60,625 nt of DNA from GCA-2725625 sp964574215 (GTDB lineage Bacteria > Pseudomonadota > Alphaproteobacteria > Rhodospirillales > UBA2165): NCBI GenBank assembly GCA_964574215.1, contig CAZNLR010000030.1, positions 1-60,625 on the forward strand, written 5' to 3'. A program made the position numbers and the translations under genes. Each line of letters begins with the position of its first letter. Position 1 is the stretch's first letter. The notes under the pieces are model-generated. The model ran no database searches, was not told the origin of the DNA, and worked only from the letters and a program-made list of their open reading frames with translations. This document shows positions 1-9,071 of the stretch, piece after piece.

Positions 1-339
1 CTCATCCTGCAACTGACCGAGGGCGTCGTGTAGATCCCGTATCATTAGGGCGCCGTTCTGGTTCGCCTCTGTGCCATGCCGGTTCTCGTGGGCCTCGTCC
101 ATCACCGTCGTCGAAATTCGTCTGCTGCTGGTCCTCAAATCCTGGCGGTGCACGTTGTGAAGGATGGTGAAAAGCCAAGAGCGCATATTTGTGCCGGATT
201 GAAACTGGTGCAGTTTCGGCAGCGCTTTCTGAACGCAATCCTGAACCAGATCATCGGCGGCTGTGACATCCCGCTTCAACGCGCGGGCGAAACGCATCAA
301 ATGCGGTAATTCTTGAACTAAGGCCTGTTTTTTATCCAT
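1..339 (-). CDS. ECF-family RNA polymerase sigma factor (C-terminus off the window)
   Basis: Reading the minus strand from ATG at 339 gives 113 codons with no stop before the left edge, so only the N-terminal part is present. It holds sigma region 2: an early LMRFARALKRD helix, then ADDLVQDCVQKAL, then QFQSGTNMRSWLFTILHNV, the core-binding and -10-recognition segments typical of ECF sigma factors. The region 4 helix-turn-helix would lie beyond base 1. An in-frame stop lies immediately upstream of the ATG, which fixes the start. The MXKDX-repeat gene is 75 bases upstream on the same strand, so the two are probably co-transcribed. Family assignment is firm; the ECF subgroup and its anti-sigma factor cannot be told from this fragment. 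Confidence 0.9.
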   Translation of the reverse strand, partial: MDKKQALVQELPHLMRFARALKRDVTAADDLVQDCVQKALPKLHQFQSGTNMRSWLFTILHNVHRQDLRTSSRRISTTVMDEAHENRHGTEANQNGALMIRDLHDALGQLQDE

Positions 340-414
340 TTAGCCACCGGCATTTTCCGAAGACCGAAGAGCAAATTCCAATTCGCTCTCCGGTGCTTTG
401 GTCAAAGGTAAACA

Positions 415-678
415 CTACTTTTTCATCGTGTCCATTTTTTTCATGGTGTCTTTTTTCATGGAATCTGAATTCATCGAATCTTTTTTCATACCGCTGGACA
501 TGTGGGCATCCTTTTTCTTGCCGTCGCCTTTGGACATCATTTCGTCCTTTTTGGCCATGGCATCCTTTTTCATGGTATCGCCTTTGGTCATCATGGCGTC
601 TTTTTTCATGTCCCCGGCATAAACGCCACCGGAAAAAACGAAAAGCGACACCAAAGCAACGGATAGTAATTTAAACAT
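415..678 (-). CDS. Secreted pentapeptide MXKDX-repeat protein
   Basis: An 87-residue protein with a signal peptide (MFKLLSVALVSLFVFSGGVYAG) followed by imperfect repeats of the type MKKDA, MAKKD and MKKDS up to the C-terminus. The mature part is almost entirely Met, Lys, Asp, Ser and Gly. The start at 678 is chosen because AGGAG lies 8 bases upstream and the signal peptide begins there; an upstream in-frame ATG at 705 lacks a good ribosome site. This matches the small periplasmic MXKDX-repeat family, whose function is unknown. Methionine- and acid-rich repeats suggest metal binding, which is inference. It lies upstream of the ECF sigma gene on the same strand. Confidence 0.85.
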   Translation of the reverse strand: MFKLLSVALVSLFVFSGGVYAGDMKKDAMMTKGDTMKKDAMAKKDEMMSKGDGKKKDAHMSSGMKKDSMNSDSMKKDTMKKMDTMKK

Positions 679-776
679 TATAACCATCTCCTGTTCGTTG
701 AGCATGCTGACGCGAAATGCGGCAGTCAGGAGATAAACGCCACACAGCAGAAATTATTCCATTGAGTTGGAAAAAA

Positions 777-2102
777 TCAATCGATCCGAATTAGGTGCGG
801 CAACCAAAGGGTTAGAATCGGGAACCACAGGATAAAGGCGACGCGGACGCCGTCAGAAATAAAGAATGGGATGACGCCCTTGAAAGTTTCGATCATCGGC
901 ACATCCTTGGCCATGGAATTGATGACGAATACGTTCAATCCAACGGGTGGCGTTATTAATCCGACCTCGACGACAATCAGGGTGATGATGCCGAACCAGA
1001 GTTTCAGATCATCCGGACCCAGGCCGAAATCCAATCCGGCGATGATCGGCCAGAAGATCGGCACCGTCAGCAGGATCATGGACAAAGAATCCATAACAAA
1101 ACCCAGCAGAATATAAAGGAAGATCATCGCCAGCAAGATCGAGAAGGGCGGTAACCCGGACTCTTTGAAAAATTCTGCTGCTAGTATGGGCAGTTCGGAA
1201 AAACCCAGAAAGGCGTTGAAGATACCTGCGCCCAAAAGGATGAGAAATATCATTCCCGTTGTGTTGGCGGTGCCCAAAATGGCCTCGATTGTTCCCTTGA
1301 GGCGCATGCCGCCGCGGGTAACGGCGATCAGGAAGGTACCGACAGCACCGACGCCGGCTCCCTCGGTCGGCGTGAAGATACCGATATAAATACCGCCCAT
1401 GACCAATAGAAAAATAAGCAGAACCGGCCAGATATCCAGGAGTGCTTCCCATTTTTCGGCCCGCTCGGCGCGCTTGCCGGCGGGGCCGGCTTTTGGATTG
1501 ATTCTGACGACAATGGCGATAGCGAGGATATAGCCCAAGGCGGCCAGAATGCCCGGAATAAAAGCCGCCTGAAAAAGCGTCGCGATATTTGCTTCAACCA
1601 TGATGGCGTAAATAATGAGGACGATTGACGGCGGGATCAGAATGCCGAGGGTGCCGCCCGCCGCCAAAGCGCCGGTGGCTAATGATCCCGCATAGTTATA
1701 ACGCTTGAGTTCAGGAAGGGCGACTTGGCCCATTATGGCGGCGGTGGCCAAGGAGGAACCGCTGATGGAAGCGAAGCCGGCGCAACCTCCGATAGCGGCC
1801 ATAGCTACCCCGCCCCGATGATGGCCAAGCCATACATTGGCTGCCCGAAACAGCGCCTGACTGAGACCGGCCTTAGAGGCGAATTGCCCCATCATGATAA
1901 ACAGCGGCGCGACGGACAGGTCAAAGCTGGTGAATTGCCAGTACATCTGAGTTTTTAAAAAACTCATCAGCGGAAGCCAACCGGCGATCGACACATAACC
2001 GATCATACCGGTCGCCAGCATCGCCACACCGATGGGGATGCGGATGGCCAGCATTATCAATAAGCCGGCAAAGCCGATGATTCCGATTTCAAAACCAGTC
2101 AT
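777..2102 (-). CDS. dctM: TRAP transporter large permease, DctM family
   Basis: A 441-residue polytopic inner-membrane protein, the normal length for DctM. It opens with hydrophobic helices (FEIGIIGFAGLLIMLAIRIPIG) and carries the typical GGCAGFASISGSSLATAA and GILIPPSIVLIIYAI segments. It forms the Na+-driven transport channel of a tripartite ATP-independent periplasmic transporter with DctQ. The start is 21 bases after the dctQ stop, so translation is probably coupled. The substrate is not evident; organic acids are usual for the family. It is the last gene of the dctPQM unit. Confidence 0.95.
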   Translation of the reverse strand: MTGFEIGIIGFAGLLIMLAIRIPIGVAMLATGMIGYVSIAGWLPLMSFLKTQMYWQFTSFDLSVAPLFIMMGQFASKAGLSQALFRAANVWLGHHRGGVAMAAIGGCAGFASISGSSLATAAIMGQVALPELKRYNYAGSLATGALAAGGTLGILIPPSIVLIIYAIMVEANIATLFQAAFIPGILAALGYILAIAIVVRINPKAGPAGKRAERAEKWEALLDIWPVLLIFLLVMGGIYIGIFTPTEGAGVGAVGTFLIAVTRGGMRLKGTIEAILGTANTTGMIFLILLGAGIFNAFLGFSELPILAAEFFKESGLPPFSILLAMIFLYILLGFVMDSLSMILLTVPIFWPIIAGLDFGLGPDDLKLWFGIITLIVVEVGLITPPVGLNVFVINSMAKDVPMIETFKGVIPFFISDGVRVAFILWFPILTLWLPHLIRID

Positions 2103-2123
2103 TAAATTATGATCCGCCGCCTG

Positions 2124-2657
2124 TTAATCGTGTACTGAACCGGCCCTGGTTTCGGAAAAATAATTTACCAGGGTGTACAGGGTGACGACCAGCAAGAGCG
2201 CCATGCAAGCGACGCCATAGGGAAAAGAATACCAACGCGGGATAGCCAACGTTCCCGTCGTTTCTGCAAATTCGTACATTTCAAAAGCGCCGTGAGAGAG
2301 CCGCCAGGTCAATATTCCGCCGACAATCAAATATATTAATGCGCCAAGCACATCGCAGCCTGATTTGACGCGTTCGGGCGCCCAAGTCAGAAAAAAGTCA
2401 ACGATGACATTGCCGCGCATGAGTTGGCAAAAGGGCAGGAAGGCGAAAACGGCGGTGCTGGTGCCTATTTCAATAAGCTCAACATCACCGGGGACCGGCA
2501 TGGATAACGCCGCCCTTCCGGTAACGCTGATGGTGGTCATGACAGCTACCGCGCCAACGACCAAGCCGCCAAAAATAGCAAGTGCGGCGGTAAGGTTATA
2601 AAGAATCCGGCCCACCTTGTCGGTGGGCCGGACAAAGGTATCTAAGCCTTCACTCAA
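2124..2657 (-). CDS. dctQ: TRAP transporter small permease, DctQ family
   Basis: A 177-residue protein with four predicted membrane segments, the size and layout of the TRAP small subunit that pairs with DctM. Visible segments include LTAALAIFGGLVVGAVAVMTT and CDVLGALIYLIVGGILTW. The ORF begins with TTG at 2657, with AAGGA about 9 bases upstream; no better ATG fits the family N-terminus. It lies 43 bases downstream of dctP and 21 bases upstream of dctM on the same strand. Identity rests on the membrane pattern and on its place between dctP and dctM. Confidence 0.9.
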   Translation of the reverse strand: MSEGLDTFVRPTDKVGRILYNLTAALAIFGGLVVGAVAVMTTISVTGRAALSMPVPGDVELIEIGTSTAVFAFLPFCQLMRGNVIVDFFLTWAPERVKSGCDVLGALIYLIVGGILTWRLSHGAFEMYEFAETTGTLAIPRWYSFPYGVACMALLLVVTLYTLVNYFSETRAGSVHD

Positions 2658-2700
2658 AATACTGAGTCCTTACAAGTTAATGTGATCACGAAAACTTTTG

Positions 2701-3738
2701 CTATTTGGAGTATTTCGCGATCATGGCGCGTGCATCCGAAAGCAGAGCCGGACCATTGTGCCCCAACTTGCTCATTTCCCGGTACCAGCGTTCAATCACC
2801 GGCGCCGCAGCAACTTTAACCTTGGCGGTTTCCGCCGGGCTCAATTTGGAGAATTTATTCTTGGATTTTGAACGCATGACTTTTTCGCCTGGCTTTTCAA
2901 TCGCCATCCAGTTTTCACCCGCTGAGCGTGCGATATTGCGGCCCGAATTGGCATCGATGATTTTTTTCAAATCAGGGGGCAATTTAGAGTAGCTTCTCTT
3001 ATTCATCAGGAACGAGAAAACGGCCGTGCCGAGACGCGGTTGATCGCCGGACAATTCCGTAAAGTAGTTGACCAGTTCATGCATTTTAACCGCCGGTGCA
3101 ATTTCGAATGGCAGGATTGAACCGTCGATAACGCCCTTGGAGAGCATCGGAGGTATCCGGCCCAACGGTGTTGCAATACCGGCAGCGCCCAAGGCCTGGA
3201 TCAGCCAGACACCGGTACGCGAGTGGGCACGCAGTTTCATGCCCTTGAGGTCCGCCATGGCATTGACGGGGCCTTTGGTCATAAACATGGCGCCGGCGTG
3301 AGAGTGCAGAAGAAGGATTTTGTAATCCTTGAATTCGTCCCCAAGATGTTTTTCTTGATAGTCCTGCAAAGCCAGTGTCGTGGAAACGGAATTACGATGG
3401 ACAAACGGCAATTCGAAAACTTCGACTTTGGGTGCGCGTCCGGCGGTAAAACCGGTCAGCGTCCAAACGATATCAACCACGCCGTCTTTGACTTGTCCCA
3501 GAAGTTGCGGCGGTTTGCCGCCCAATTGCATGGCCCAGAAGGGCTGTACTTTGATGCGGCCGTTCGAAGCTTTACCGATTTTTTTCGCCCAAGGGGCCAG
3601 GAAAGTTTTACCCGGATTGGCGACCGGCGGAATAAACGTATGCATACGCAGCGTAACTTCGGCTGATTGCGCCGGCGTCGAAGCCGAGAACGCTGCCACC
3701 GAGCACGCGGCTAATGTTGACAACAGGGCTTTCTTCAT
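2701..3738 (-). CDS. dctP: TRAP transporter periplasmic substrate-binding protein, DctP family
   Basis: A 345-residue secreted protein: signal peptide MKKALLSTLAACSVAAFSAS, then a DctP fold beginning EVTLRMHTFIPPVANPGKTF. It captures the solute in the periplasm and delivers it to DctQM. The family arginine and neighbouring residues are seen in DLKGMKLRAHSRTGVWLIQALGA. The start at 3738 is preferred over an upstream ATG at 3753 because GGGAG lies 9 bases before it and it opens a classic signal peptide. First gene of the TRAP unit; the preceding 160 bases probably hold the promoter. The sequence alone does not give the ligand. Confidence 0.94.
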   Translation of the reverse strand: MKKALLSTLAACSVAAFSASTPAQSAEVTLRMHTFIPPVANPGKTFLAPWAKKIGKASNGRIKVQPFWAMQLGGKPPQLLGQVKDGVVDIVWTLTGFTAGRAPKVEVFELPFVHRNSVSTTLALQDYQEKHLGDEFKDYKILLLHSHAGAMFMTKGPVNAMADLKGMKLRAHSRTGVWLIQALGAAGIATPLGRIPPMLSKGVIDGSILPFEIAPAVKMHELVNYFTELSGDQPRLGTAVFSFLMNKRSYSKLPPDLKKIIDANSGRNIARSAGENWMAIEKPGEKVMRSKSKNKFSKLSPAETAKVKVAAAPVIERWYREMSKLGHNGPALLSDARAMIAKYSK

Positions 3739-3898
3739 TGTGATGTCTCCCATAGATGTTGTTGTTTATTTTAAAAACTTGGTTGGAAAATTTTCTAAAA
3801 CTTAACCTGAATTACCTTGTTAAAAGGCATTTCACATTCGCGTGATTGTCCAACATTGGCAAGCTAACAAAGCTAGCTCCTTATCACAACAATATTGA

Positions 3899-5227
3899 TT
3901 AAGTCAGCAAAAAGGATACCGCGACGACGGCACCGATGACGCCGGCAAGGTCGGCGCTCAATCCGGCAATCAGCGCATGCCGAATCCGGCGCACCTGGAC
4001 AGCGCCGAAATAGACCGCCAACACGTAAAAGGTGGTTTCGGTCGATCCTTGGAGCGTCGAGACGAGATAACCGGTATAGCTGTCGGGACCGATGGCGGGA
4101 TCATTGATCAATGACGCCAATATTCCGTAAGCGCCGGAACCGGAGAGCGGCCGGAGCAACGCCATTGGCAACGCTTCGGCGGGCATGCCGACCGGCGACG
4201 TGACGACGGACAGAGGATCGATTAACAGAGTCATGGCGCCGCTCGACCTGAACATACCGACGGCAACCAATATGGCGACCAAATAAGGAATAATGCGCAA
4301 CGCCACCAGAAAACCTTCTTTGGCGCCCTCGACAAATGATTCATATACCCGGACGCGTCTGGCGACACCAAAACCGAGCAGGGCGACCATCAGGCCCGGG
4401 ATTATCCATGGTGCTATTTGACGGCCGAATACGACGGTCAACGGAATGAGCGCCAGGATGCCCGCCAAAACCAAAAAGGATATCCAGGCAGGGTAAGCTG
4501 CGTCGGCGCCGCTGGTATCCAATTCTTCTACGGTAGAAGACGGACTACCATCATCGAATTCCAAAATATCTGCTGCCGGGTCAATTTCGGGGCCATCACC
4601 GGACGGTGCAGCCGCCTCACCAAACCAATAGCGCTGACAGATTTTGGCGACGATAATGGCGATGGTGGTGGAGCAGATAGTGGCGAACAGGGTGGTCGGG
4701 ACGATTCCCGCCGGATCCTGGGATCCCGCTGCGGCGCGGAGGGCGATAACGCCGGTGGGCAACAATGTAACGCTTGATGTATTGATGGCCAGAAACAATA
4801 CCATGGCGTTGGACGCCGTCCCCTTGGTATCGTTCAGCTTGTCCAGTTCCTGCATGGCTCTGATGCCGAAAGGCGTCGCCGCATTGCCGAGCCCGAGCGC
4901 GTTGGCCGACATGTTCAGGATCATGGCGCCCATGGCGGGGTGTTCGGGCGGAACGTCGGGAAATAGTTTTTGCATCAGGGGCCGGACAAGCCGGGCGATG
5001 ATCACCAGCAAGCCGCCTTCTTCGGCAACTTTCATCAGACCCAGAAATAAAGCCATAACGCCGACCAGCCCGATGGCCAAGGTGACGGAGGCTTCCGCCG
5101 AATCGATCATCGCTGCGGCCAGCATTTCCATCGGGGACCTTACATCGGCGGTTGGCGTCCAGAATATCTGCCTGAATCCCGCGACGCCAAAAGCGATTAG
5201 AACAATAGCGAAAAAAATTCCGTTCAT
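3899..5227 (-). CDS. Nucleoside-recognition (Gate) domain membrane protein, SpmA/SpmB fusion type
   Basis: A 442-residue polytopic membrane protein. Residues about 1-200 resemble SpmA (LNMSANALGLGNAATPFGIRAM, a hallmark), and about 240-442 resemble SpmB (RPLSGSGAYGILASLINDP; QGSTETTFYVLAVYFG). An acidic linker around 210-240 joins the two halves. In spore formers these are separate spore-maturation proteins. Fused versions are common in non-sporulating Proteobacteria and are annotated as nucleoside-recognition domain proteins of unclear transport function. It lies between the TRAP unit and a response regulator on the same strand, with no clear functional link to either. Confidence 0.88.
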   Translation of the reverse strand: MNGIFFAIVLIAFGVAGFRQIFWTPTADVRSPMEMLAAAMIDSAEASVTLAIGLVGVMALFLGLMKVAEEGGLLVIIARLVRPLMQKLFPDVPPEHPAMGAMILNMSANALGLGNAATPFGIRAMQELDKLNDTKGTASNAMVLFLAINTSSVTLLPTGVIALRAAAGSQDPAGIVPTTLFATICSTTIAIIVAKICQRYWFGEAAAPSGDGPEIDPAADILEFDDGSPSSTVEELDTSGADAAYPAWISFLVLAGILALIPLTVVFGRQIAPWIIPGLMVALLGFGVARRVRVYESFVEGAKEGFLVALRIIPYLVAILVAVGMFRSSGAMTLLIDPLSVVTSPVGMPAEALPMALLRPLSGSGAYGILASLINDPAIGPDSYTGYLVSTLQGSTETTFYVLAVYFGAVQVRRIRHALIAGLSADLAGVIGAVVAVSFLLT

Positions 5228-5272
5228 GGAAAGGGATCCCTCATAGAACCGTAAGAATGGAAATTGCTGATA

Positions 5273-6223
5273 TTAAGACGAATTGGCTTTGGCCAGGCAC
5301 TGTATGACGTCGACCCTTTTGGAAACTTTATCGATATATGATTTCAGTTCCGGGCCTTTCAAAACGATGCCTCCCGATGCTATGGCGCTGGATTTTCTTT
5401 TTTGAATATCTTCGAGTTTAGCCAACCTCGATTTCCAATTTTTTATATAAGGTTGCCAGTCACCTTTGAATTTACGTTTCACATAAGCAACGACGCTGGC
5501 GTGGGATTTGTTGGCCCACCATTTGACGTCGGGGATCGGTTCGCATTGGCCGGCGGCGGCCGTCTTGTCGGGCGTCGTTTCGGGCGATTGCATTGGCGCC
5601 GGTTTATTTTCGGGTGGCGGCGGTTTCACAATCGCAGCCGGTGGTTGCCGTTGTGGCTTGGGACTTGTTTGGTTTTCGGCCGATTTGGATTGCGCCGGAA
5701 CAACTGGGGCGCCGGATTTTGAAATTCCAAAATACCAGCCCGCGCCGCCGGCTAAGGCAATCAAAATAACCACGCCAACGGCCATCGCAATATAATTAGT
5801 TTGGCCTGAAGCGGAGGTTTCCTTTCCGGTCAAAATCGGGGATTTCGCATCTGCCATTTGCAGAAGATTTCGGATACGCAGCAACAATTCCTGAGGATCG
5901 AAAGGCTTGGTGACGTAATCGATAGCGCCCAGATCGAGAGCCGTCAGCCGGTCGTTAATTCCTTTCCTGGCCGATGCAATGATAATCGGTGTTTTATACT
6001 GCTCTCGTATTTCATGGGCGAAATCCAGCCCGTCCCCATCCGGCAGGTTAAGGTCGAGAACGATGAGATCGATGCTTTCTCTTCCTAGAATTTCAAACAG
6101 AGCACGCCCGGTTTCGACGCCGGACACCTTGAAACCGTTGCTCTCCAGATGAAGAGAAACAAATGAGCGTATCATTTCATCGTCTTCAACGACGAGAATA
6201 TGACGTTTGGAAGGTTCAGTCAT
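5273..6223 (-). CDS. Response regulator with receiver domain, transmembrane segment and C-terminal domain of unknown function
   Basis: A 316-residue protein. Residues 7-122 are a complete receiver domain: acidic pair D14/D15, phospho-acceptor D57 in IVLDLNLPDGDG, S84 at the switch position and K106 in VTKPF. There is no DNA-binding domain. Instead a hydrophobic segment at about 145-167 (YIAMAVGVVILIALAGGAGW) is followed by a Pro/Lys/Gln-rich linker (170-215) and a C-terminal block (about 226-313) with WW, GDWQPYIKNW and LKGPELKSYI signatures and two cysteines. With the receiver in the cytoplasm, the C-terminal block should lie in the periplasm. It is divergent from a PAS histidine kinase (start 6459), its most likely partner. 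The role of the C-terminal block is unknown. Confidence 0.85.
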   Translation of the reverse strand: MTEPSKRHILVVEDDEMIRSFVSLHLESNGFKVSGVETGRALFEILGRESIDLIVLDLNLPDGDGLDFAHEIREQYKTPIIIASARKGINDRLTALDLGAIDYVTKPFDPQELLLRIRNLLQMADAKSPILTGKETSASGQTNYIAMAVGVVILIALAGGAGWYFGISKSGAPVVPAQSKSAENQTSPKPQRQPPAAIVKPPPPENKPAPMQSPETTPDKTAAAGQCEPIPDVKWWANKSHASVVAYVKRKFKGDWQPYIKNWKSRLAKLEDIQKRKSSAIASGGIVLKGPELKSYIDKVSKRVDVIQCLAKANSS

Positions 6224-6458
6224 TATTCCCCCTCAGGAATCCAATGAACTGATCGCACCATAACGGTAAAAGGTTAACCGCTCATCAATTGGCTTAAATC
6301 TAAACCAATCTTATACCTCTGATGCCGATAAAGTTATAGAGATCAAATCATTCTATAATCGTAAAAATTGGTTGAAATTCTAGGTCGGATTGACCACGTA
6401 GAAATGAACCAAAAAACCTTTGTTTCTAAACAAGTAATTTAAATTATTACGATATTTC

Positions 6459-9059
6459 GTGGGTCTGAAAATCGTGAGAAATATTTACCTTCCAGCAATT
6501 GTCGCCGTTGCGATAATCAGCATGGCTTTTTTTTGGATTGGGAAATTAGAATATTCCGAAATTCAAATGCTGGCGGGTGCCGTCACGCTCTTTGCAATCG
6601 TTAGCGCGATCGCATTTTCATTGAGTTTGAACAAGAAGGATAAAATTGAAATTGAGGTTGAGCGTGACGTCTACGAACAGGCCCTCAAGCACAGTGAAAA
6701 GAGATTCAAAGATTTTGCCCAGTCGGTCGCGGACCGGTTCTGGGAGACCGACGAACACTATCGGTACACTTATGTCTCGCTGGGTGGAAACAGTACGGTC
6801 TTGCTCGACCCTAAAGAAATGATCGGTAAAACCCGTTGGGAAATTTCTTCTTCCGGCGACGACGAGGTCTTTTGGGAGGCCTATAGGGCAAAGCTGGCTG
6901 AACATAAGCCGTTCCGAAATTTAAGACACACGCGGAGAAATTCGAAGGGCCAAACCCTGTACTTCTGCACATCAGGTGTGCCTTTGTTCGATGATCAGGG
7001 AAATTTTAAGGGATATCGCGGTGCCACCATTGACGAGACGTCGATGGTCGAGGCCGACAAGGAGGCAGTCGAGGTTCAGTCCAGATTTCTAAAAGCTATC
7101 GAGGCTTTGTCCGAGGGCGTTGTTTTTTGGGATTCCGACAGCCGGTTGATCAACTGCAACCAATTTTTCAAGGAACTGCATCCGAAATCTGCACACGTCC
7201 TGAAACCCGGATTATTGTTTGAGGATTTTCTTCGCGTTCGGGCCGATGCAAATCCGGATCTTACGGATAAAAAATCTAAAGTCGATTGGGTGAAAAATCA
7301 TTTGGCTGAGCGACTTGAATTCAAATCCATGATGAATGAAGCGAAACTCGACAACCGTTGGGTTCTGGTGCGTCGGCAAAGATTTGCCGACAGAAGTTGG
7401 ATCGCCGTACTCACAGACATTACCGAGCGTAAGCAGGCCGAGGAGAAATTGCGCGTCGCGCATGATGAATTGGAAGAGCGGGTTGAAGAACGTACCCACG
7501 AAATCAAAAGGCAAATGTCGGAATTGGACAGAGCCCAGGAGGAGGTCAAAAGAAACGAGGAGCGTTTCCGGGATATCGCGGAATCGACGTCCGACTGGTT
7601 TTGGGAAACCGATGCCGATCTCAATTATATTTACGTTTCGCCTCAGTACTATGAAATGTTCCCAAATAAGGCCAACGTGCTCGGTGAAAAAATGGGGCAG
7701 TCAAGGAAAAAGTTCGGCGTCAAATACGATCAGACGGAAATTGATCATTTAATGAAACTGATCGAAGAAAGAAAAGTAATCGACAAAAATATCAGGTGCG
7801 CCAGAGAAGCCGACGGTTCGATTCGCTATATCCAGGAAAACGGCAAACCATACTTCGATGATCAGGGAAATTTTCTGGGCTACCGGGGCGCGACGTCGGA
7901 AGTAACCGAACGAATCGAAGCAGAAGAAACGCTTAAGCAAAGGGAACGGCAGCTCCGGCAGATTCTTGAAACCAGTCCCATCGGTGTCGGTGTGGCAAAT
8001 TTTGAAGATGGTCGAATACTGTTTGTGAATTCCACATTGTGCCGGCAAATGCGGCAAAGCGAAGAGGAACTGGTGGGACACGTTTCAGCCAAATACTGGG
8101 CCCAATCCAATTTACGGCGGAAGTTCATCAAGGTCTTCGAGCGGGACGGCCATGTGCCGCCGACGGAAGTTCAGCACCGGAGGTCCGACGGCAGCAGGTT
8201 CTGGAGCATCATTACCTGGGAAAGTATTGTCTGGCAGGGAAGCAATTGCGTTCTGTTCTGGATATACGATATCGATGATTTAAAGCGCACCGCCGTCGAA
8301 CTGGAAAAATCCAAAGAATGGGCCGATAGGCTCCGCATCGAGGCGGAAACAGCAAATCGGTCAAAATCGGAATTTTTGGCCAATATGAGCCACGAATTGC
8401 GGACACCGTTGAATGCCATTATTGGATTCGCCGACGCCGTGGCCCATGGCGTTTTCGGAAAAATCGATGATCCCCGCCAGGATGAGGCCATCGGCTATAT
8501 CAAAGAATCCGGTGAACATTTATTGGAACTGATCACGGATATTCTGGATGTTTCCGCCATCGAAGCAGGCAATTTTGAACTCAGCGAAAGTCCCGTAAGT
8601 CTGAAAGATGTCAGCGATTCGGCGATCCGCATGGTGCAACAGCGGGCTGATCAGGGACAGATTCGCCTGGTGAACAACATCGACAAAAATTTACCATACT
8701 TGGTTGCCGATGACCGTCGGATCAAGCAGGTCGTCGTCAATTTACTGTCGAATGCGGTGAAGTTTTCTACCGAAGGCGGGGAGGTGACGATAGACGCCCA
8801 TATCAATGGCGACGGCGCCGTCAAAGTTACAGTGGAAGACACCGGAATCGGCATGGACGACGAAGGCGTGGAGATGGCGCTCGCCAGGTTCGGACGGGTG
8901 GCGCGGCACGACACTGCAGAAAAAGAAGGTACCGGACTGGGCCTGCCCTTGAGCAAGGGCCTCGTCGAAGCCCATGGCGGCAGTATGAGGATCGATAGCC
9001 AAATCGGAGAGGGCACGACGGTTACCTTCGAACTCCCCGGCGGTCGGATTGTCAATTAA
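6459..9059 (+). CDS. Membrane-anchored multi-PAS sensor histidine kinase
   Basis: An 866-residue kinase. Two N-terminal membrane helices (about residues 7-28 and 34-55) are followed by a coiled segment and four PAS-type domains at about 85-195, 210-320, 370-485 and 500-615. The first and third contain matching FWETD and YRGAT elements, which suggests internal duplication. The HisKA helix has the phospho-accepting His at residue 645 in LANMSHELRTPLN. A HATPase domain follows with NLLSNAVKFS (N box), EDTGIGM (G1) and GTGLGLPL (G2). The chosen start is GTG at 6459; a second GTG at 6474 is possible, and neither has a strong ribosome site. There is no receiver domain, so it needs a separate partner, probably the divergent membrane-linked regulator at 5273-6223. 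Confidence 0.92.
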   Translation: MGLKIVRNIYLPAIVAVAIISMAFFWIGKLEYSEIQMLAGAVTLFAIVSAIAFSLSLNKKDKIEIEVERDVYEQALKHSEKRFKDFAQSVADRFWETDEHYRYTYVSLGGNSTVLLDPKEMIGKTRWEISSSGDDEVFWEAYRAKLAEHKPFRNLRHTRRNSKGQTLYFCTSGVPLFDDQGNFKGYRGATIDETSMVEADKEAVEVQSRFLKAIEALSEGVVFWDSDSRLINCNQFFKELHPKSAHVLKPGLLFEDFLRVRADANPDLTDKKSKVDWVKNHLAERLEFKSMMNEAKLDNRWVLVRRQRFADRSWIAVLTDITERKQAEEKLRVAHDELEERVEERTHEIKRQMSELDRAQEEVKRNEERFRDIAESTSDWFWETDADLNYIYVSPQYYEMFPNKANVLGEKMGQSRKKFGVKYDQTEIDHLMKLIEERKVIDKNIRCAREADGSIRYIQENGKPYFDDQGNFLGYRGATSEVTERIEAEETLKQRERQLRQILETSPIGVGVANFEDGRILFVNSTLCRQMRQSEEELVGHVSAKYWAQSNLRRKFIKVFERDGHVPPTEVQHRRSDGSRFWSIITWESIVWQGSNCVLFWIYDIDDLKRTAVELEKSKEWADRLRIEAETANRSKSEFLANMSHELRTPLNAIIGFADAVAHGVFGKIDDPRQDEAIGYIKESGEHLLELITDILDVSAIEAGNFELSESPVSLKDVSDSAIRMVQQRADQGQIRLVNNIDKNLPYLVADDRRIKQVVVNLLSNAVKFSTEGGEVTIDAHINGDGAVKVTVEDTGIGMDDEGVEMALARFGRVARHDTAEKEGTGLGLPLSKGLVEAHGGSMRIDSQIGEGTTVTFELPGGRIVN

Positions 9060-9071
9060 TCCTGTCGAATA

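Noticed and set aside
340..414. A possible short peptide or anti-sigma factor between the MXKDX gene and the sigma gene
   Set aside because: The frame ending just before the sigma ATG encodes about 24 residues with no standard start codon and no recognisable NepR-type motif.
393..674. Plus-strand open frames opposite the MXKDX-repeat gene
   Set aside because: Their Phe/Trp/Ser-rich repeats are the antisense reading of the MKKD repeats and have no ribosome site.
3840..3898. AGCTA/TAGCT repeat near 3860 as terminator of the SpmAB-like gene
   Set aside because: The stem is only five bases with no T-tract on the minus strand.
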